Shown: in pieces, positions 60,580-64,000 of the stretch | Numbering within the stretch: the first letter of the stretch is position 1 | Layout of the letters: each line of letters begins with the position of its first letter | From: Pseudomonadales bacterium | GTDB lineage: Bacteria; Pseudomonadota; Gammaproteobacteria; Pseudomonadales; Halieaceae | Assembly: GCA_024234815.1 (NCBI GenBank) | Contig: JACKNO010000001.1 | Location: 1,302,001 to 1,366,000, forward strand | DNA: 64,000 nt | Reading direction: 5' to 3' | The notes under the pieces: model-generated | What the model was told of the DNA's origin: nothing | Database searches by the model: none | What the model saw: the letters and a program-made list of their open reading frames with translations, nothing else | Translations under genes and position numbers: made by a program

Positions 60580-61760
60580 AGATTCTGCACGTTGTGCCCA
60601 CCTATCTGCCCGCTACCCGCTACGGCGGCCCCGTCTATTCGGTGCACGGATTGTGCAGGGCCCTGGCGGCAGCAGGCCACGATGTTCATGTGTATACCAC
60701 CAATGTGGATGGCGACCGCGACAGCGACGTGCCAGTGGCTGAGCCGGTTCTGCTGGAGGGGGTGAAGGTTTGGTATTTTCGATCGACCCACGTGCGTCGT
60801 CTGTACTGGTCGCCCGCCATGTGGCGCCAATTGCGGGCGTCGGTGGCCTCGTTTGATATCGTGCATCTGCACTCGGTGTTTCTCTGGCCCACCTGGGCCG
60901 CGGCTGCGCTCGCTTACCGGCATCGTGTGCCCTATGTGCTGTCGCCGCGGGGCATGCTGGTAAAAGACCTTGTCCGGAGAAAGAGTCGCTGGCTGAAGAC
61001 CGCCTGGATCAGGCTGATCGAGGCGCGCACTATCCGCCGCGCGGCACTGCTGCACTTTACCGCGAGCATAGAGCGCCAGGAGTTCGAGAAGTTCGGATTG
61101 CCCGCGCCGCGGTGTTGCCTGGTTCCCAATGGCGTGGATTCCCCCGGCGATGACGATGGCGGTGTGTTGTCCGGCGATATCCGGGTGGCAATGGCCGGGG
61201 AGCCGTATCTGTTGTTCCTGGGCAGGCTGAACTGGAAGAAAGGAATAGATCGCCTGGTGAACACCATGTCGTCGCTGCCGGGGCAGCGCCTGTTGATTGT
61301 CGGCAACGACGAAGAAGCTTATGAGCATACTATCAGGGACCTGGTGCGCAATGCGGGTGTCGAGGGAAGGGTTTTGCTGTTGCCCCGACTGGTGGGCGGC
61401 GCCGACAAGCGGGCCCTCTATGCCGGTGCGCGCCTGTTTATATTGCCGTCCTATTCCGAAAACTTCGGCAACACCGTGGTGGAAGCGATGGCCGCGGGCT
61501 GCCCGGTCGTGGTCACTCCCGAGGTGGGGGCGGCGGACCTGGTGGAAGCGGCTAAATGCGGCGCTGTGCTGCCCGCGGATAATCTGGCCGCGGGCATCCG
61601 GCTCCTGCTAGGGGATACAGATCGGCTTGCTGCCATGGGATTGGCCGGCAGGGACTGGGTTGAGCAGAACCTGTCCTGGAGTTCCATTGCGGCCTCAATG
61701 CTTGAACAGTACGCCCGGATGCGCAGTACCGCTTGTCCTGCAAAGGGTTCTGCAGGCTGA
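60576..61760 (+). CDS. GT4-family glycosyltransferase
   Basis: A 394-residue GT-B protein starting at TTG 60576 inside the upstream stop. KILHVVPTYLPATRYGGPVY, PYVLSPRGMLVKDLVRRKSR and VPNGVDSP in the N-terminal half; YLLFLGRLNWKKGIDRLVN, LLIVGNDEE and FILPSYSENFGNTVVEAMAA with the two Glu of the retaining GT4 site in the C-terminal half. Confidence 0.88.
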   Translation: MKILHVVPTYLPATRYGGPVYSVHGLCRALAAAGHDVHVYTTNVDGDRDSDVPVAEPVLLEGVKVWYFRSTHVRRLYWSPAMWRQLRASVASFDIVHLHSVFLWPTWAAAALAYRHRVPYVLSPRGMLVKDLVRRKSRWLKTAWIRLIEARTIRRAALLHFTASIERQEFEKFGLPAPRCCLVPNGVDSPGDDDGGVLSGDIRVAMAGEPYLLFLGRLNWKKGIDRLVNTMSSLPGQRLLIVGNDEEAYEHTIRDLVRNAGVEGRVLLLPRLVGGADKRALYAGARLFILPSYSENFGNTVVEAMAAGCPVVVTPEVGAADLVEAAKCGAVLPADNLAAGIRLLLGDTDRLAAMGLAGRDWVEQNLSWSSIAASMLEQYARMRSTACPAKGSAG

Positions 61761-63182
61761 ATGGTGTCAGCCCCTCTCATCGCGGTAATACTCACGGCCA
61801 TGGTGGCCCTGCTTACCCTGGGCAACTGGCGTTACGGACTCCTGTGCATCATTGTCATCGGCGTAATGCAGGATGTGCTCAGAAAACTGACGCCGGAAGC
61901 CCCCCCGTTCTATATCGTCTGGTCGATGCTGGCTTTTGGCTTCGTCGCGGCGGTCGCTCTCGGCAGGAACGCCCTGGGCAGTCTGCGCGAGCTGTGGATG
62001 GGGGATGACACGCTCAAAGTCGCGTTCTACCTGTATTTCCTGGTTGTCATTGTGCAGTGTTTACATTCTTTACTGCGCTGGGAATCGCCGCTGGTTCCGC
62101 TTTTTGGATTGATATTCTACCTGGGTCCGGTAGTGGCCTTGCTGGTGGTGATCGGTTTCGCGAAGCAGGAGATATGGTTGAACCGGTTCATCGGGACTTA
62201 CCTGCTCATCATGGTGCCGGTTTGCCTGACGGTTTACCTGTCGTTGCTGTTCAAGGACAGCGTGCCTGTGCTGCGGGATGTTGGCTCGTTTCTGGGAAAC
62301 CAGCTCGTGATCTATGACGTGGGAACAGTGCTCTACTCCTATCCGGGCCTGCTAAGGGTAGGTGAAATTGCCGCCTTTCATGCCGCGGTTTGCTGCGCAT
62401 TCCTGTCCATGCTCATGCTGGGAAAAACCGGTTGGCTGCGCGGGCGGCTCTGGTACGCGCTGCTGATCATTGCCCTGGTGGGAGCCATCGCCCTGACGGG
62501 CCGCCGCAAGATGCTGATGGCGCTGTGTATATTCTGGGTCCTGCAATTTTATTTCCTGACCGCGCTGCGCGGCGGCGCCAGTCGGCAGGCCGTCGTCATT
62601 CTGGTGTTGGGGCTGGTGTTTTCTGTCGCAATAGGGCTGGCTGGGGAAAGTGAAACATCATTGTACCTGCAGCGCGGGTCCACGGTTTTCTCAGGCATGG
62701 ATGAGCGGGTATCCACAGCGATCAATCTGTTTCTGTCTGCTATAGATCGCTCCTCGGGCGTGGGACTTGGGGCAGGTATCGCGGCCCAGGGCGCGCGGTT
62801 TGCCGGTATAGACAACTCCCTGTTCGTGGGCGGCTCCAGCGAATCTGGAATAGGCTTGCTGGTGGTCGAGCTGGGTATTCCGGGCTTTATCATCATTGTG
62901 TGGCTACTGTTCAATCTCGCCAGGGTCGTTGTGGCGAAACTGAAAGCGGTGGCGCGAATCGATGACCACTTGTTGCTGTACGCCGTTTCGTTTGCGGCGC
63001 TGTTGCTGGCAAATATGGCTACCTTTTCCGTCGCTACCCAGTTGTACGGCGACTACTTCGTCCTGATTACCCTGGGGGTGGTAGCTGGTATGCTCTATTC
63101 CACAATTAACCGTGGAATCAGGAAGAGGGCGCTATATATCGCGATCCTCGCCCAGGTTTCAGCAAGGAGAACGAGCGACTGA
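61761..63182 (+). CDS. O-antigen polymerase/ligase-like membrane protein
   Basis: A 473-residue inner-membrane protein with about 11-12 predicted helices and a large extracytoplasmic loop around residues 295-365 (between GETSLYLQRGSTVFSGMDER and GGSSESGIGLLVVELGIPG). This topology fits the Wzy/WaaL (O-antigen ligase) superfamily. The conserved Arg/His residues of that family cannot be assigned by eye, so polymerase versus ligase is undecided. ATG 61761 follows the previous stop directly. Confidence 0.8.
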   Translation: MVSAPLIAVILTAMVALLTLGNWRYGLLCIIVIGVMQDVLRKLTPEAPPFYIVWSMLAFGFVAAVALGRNALGSLRELWMGDDTLKVAFYLYFLVVIVQCLHSLLRWESPLVPLFGLIFYLGPVVALLVVIGFAKQEIWLNRFIGTYLLIMVPVCLTVYLSLLFKDSVPVLRDVGSFLGNQLVIYDVGTVLYSYPGLLRVGEIAAFHAAVCCAFLSMLMLGKTGWLRGRLWYALLIIALVGAIALTGRRKMLMALCIFWVLQFYFLTALRGGASRQAVVILVLGLVFSVAIGLAGESETSLYLQRGSTVFSGMDERVSTAINLFLSAIDRSSGVGLGAGIAAQGARFAGIDNSLFVGGSSESGIGLLVVELGIPGFIIIVWLLFNLARVVVAKLKAVARIDDHLLLYAVSFAALLLANMATFSVATQLYGDYFVLITLGVVAGMLYSTINRGIRKRALYIAILAQVSARRTSD

Positions 63183-63736
63183 TGCCCGCGATGCGACTCG
63201 ACCGGTTCCGCAATCCGCATTTCCGGCGCGGCAGACCCCGCGCGGTGGAGGCGCTGTGGATCGCCGTGGCGGGCCTGCTGTTTTCCACCTGGCTTCCGGG
63301 GTCGGCCTGGCGCCGTTCTCTGCTGCGCATGTTTGGCGCGCGTATCGGCGCAAACGTGGTGATCAAGCCCCGGGTGCGGGTGAAATTTCCCTGGAAGCTG
63401 GCGGTAGGTGATCATAGCTGGATCGGCGAGAGTGTCTGGATTGACAACCTGGACCAGGTAACGATTGGCGCGCATTGCTGTATATCGCAGGGTGCGTATT
63501 TTTGTACGGGCAACCATCGCTGGGATGTGCAGACCTTTGATCTCGTGGTCCGTCCGATCCTGCTGGAAGATGAGTGCTGGGTTGGCGCAGGCGTGCGGTT
63601 GGCGCCGGGAACCCGGCTTGGAAAAGGGGTGGTGCTGGCCATGGGATTGCAGGTATCCGGCGATGTCGACCCCGCTACGGTCTCTGTGCCGGGAACTGCA
63701 GAAATACGACGGTTCGCTCGACCTGAACGGGAGTGA
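63182..63736 (+). CDS. WcaF-like hexapeptide acetyltransferase
   Basis: A 184-residue left-handed beta-helix acyltransferase. An N-terminal amphipathic/hydrophobic segment (~20-45) precedes the repeats ARIGANVVIKPRVRVKFPWK, GDHSWIGESVWIDNLDQVTI and GAHCCISQGAYFCTGNHRWD; the His of GNHRWD is the likely catalytic residue, as in WcaF/WcaB colanic-acid transferases. A one-base stop/start overlap (TGATG) couples it to the polymerase-like gene. Confidence 0.88.
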   Translation: MPAMRLDRFRNPHFRRGRPRAVEALWIAVAGLLFSTWLPGSAWRRSLLRMFGARIGANVVIKPRVRVKFPWKLAVGDHSWIGESVWIDNLDQVTIGAHCCISQGAYFCTGNHRWDVQTFDLVVRPILLEDECWVGAGVRLAPGTRLGKGVVLAMGLQVSGDVDPATVSVPGTAEIRRFARPERE

Positions 63737-63783
63737 TGGACGTTTTGGGCCTCTACCAACTTTAATTGACTGGCGGTAATAGC

Positions 63784-64000
63784 GTGAACGAAAAAAAAAT
63801 TCTGGTTTCCGGCGGCGCCGGCTTTCTGGGCTCTCACCTGTGTGAGCGCCTGATCGAGCAGGGGCACGACGTCCTTTGTGTAGACAACTATTATACGGGC
63901 AGCAAGGCGAACCTGCTGCCATTACTGGGGCACCCGCGTTTTGAACTGCTGCGCCACGACGTGACTTTTCCCCTCTATGTGGAGGTGGATGAAATTTATA
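63784..64000 (+). CDS. UDP-glucuronate decarboxylase, N-terminal part
   Basis: The frame opens at GTG 63784 and runs off the right edge (72 codons seen). The N-terminal Rossmann motif SGGAGFLGSHLCERLIEQG and CVDNYYTGSKANLLPLLGHP, followed by FELLRHDVTFPLYVEVDEIY, match UDP-glucuronic acid decarboxylases (UXS), which make UDP-xylose. The extended SDR catalytic YxxxK lies outside the window, so a related nucleotide-sugar epimerase cannot be fully excluded. Confidence 0.82.
   Translation, partial: MNEKKILVSGGAGFLGSHLCERLIEQGHDVLCVDNYYTGSKANLLPLLGHPRFELLRHDVTFPLYVEVDEIY

Noticed and set aside
1..64000. tRNA, rRNA, CRISPR array, insertion sequence or prophage
   Set aside because: No cloverleaf-like sequence, regularly spaced direct repeats, transposase or integrase motif was seen in any gap or frame.

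Overview
The window looks like chromosomal DNA of a G+C-rich marine-type gammaproteobacterium. The gene order hfq-hflX-hflK-hflC-DUF2065-hisZ-purA, the mutL-miaA-hfq linkage and the poly-serine lipoprotein style suggest the Cellvibrionales/Halieaceae neighbourhood. That placement is inference from gene content and order; no rRNA or tRNA gene is present to confirm it.

Positions 1-26000 are mostly single genes or short operons on both strands. They comprise two linked envelope proteins at the left edge (a Ser-rich lipoprotein cut by the window and a TPR/TonB-C-like exported protein), a thioesterase, gamma-glutamyltransferase, a DUF4136 lipoprotein, PdxH, a lipocalin-like protein, CinA, a Nudix hydrolase, DUF924, a cytoplasmic FKBP, an orphan ParA-like ATPase, nitronate monooxygenase, PAPS reductase, a transglutaminase-like/TPR lipoprotein, a SYLF protein, AsnS, RNase II, a PIN-PhoH protein, a beta-barrel protein, phosphatidylserine decarboxylase, RsgA and oligoribonuclease. 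Between the convergent orn and queG genes lie two long hairpins whose loops are reverse complements of each other.

Positions 26213-40630 are a housekeeping block: queG; then nnr-tsaE-amidase-mutL-miaA-hfq-hflX-hflK-hflC, closely spaced on the + strand; a strong intrinsic terminator; then DUF2065-hisZ-purA. These cover tRNA modification, mismatch repair, cell-wall splitting, RNA chaperoning and membrane protease control.

Positions 41256-64000 are an exopolysaccharide region. It opens with a small exported protein carrying a C-terminal PEP-CTERM sorting signal. A minus-strand pair (GT4 glycosyltransferase, CpsB-type phosphatase) diverges from a + strand export set: outer-membrane barrel, Wza-like OPX protein, Wzc-like tyrosine kinase, an unknown exported protein with an internal duplication, and an RfaH-type antiterminator. 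Just downstream of rfaH sits a perfect ops element (GGCGGTAGCGTG), followed by a tightly packed operon of more than 12 kb that runs off the right edge. That operon holds six glycosyltransferases, an ABC-2 exporter pair, a sulfotransferase, two hexapeptide acyltransferases, a Wzy/WaaL-like membrane protein and a UDP-glucuronate decarboxylase. Together they predict a sulfated and acylated surface polysaccharide, possibly xylose-containing, whose long operon is read through by RfaH recruited at ops. No mobile element, CRISPR array, rRNA or tRNA was seen.
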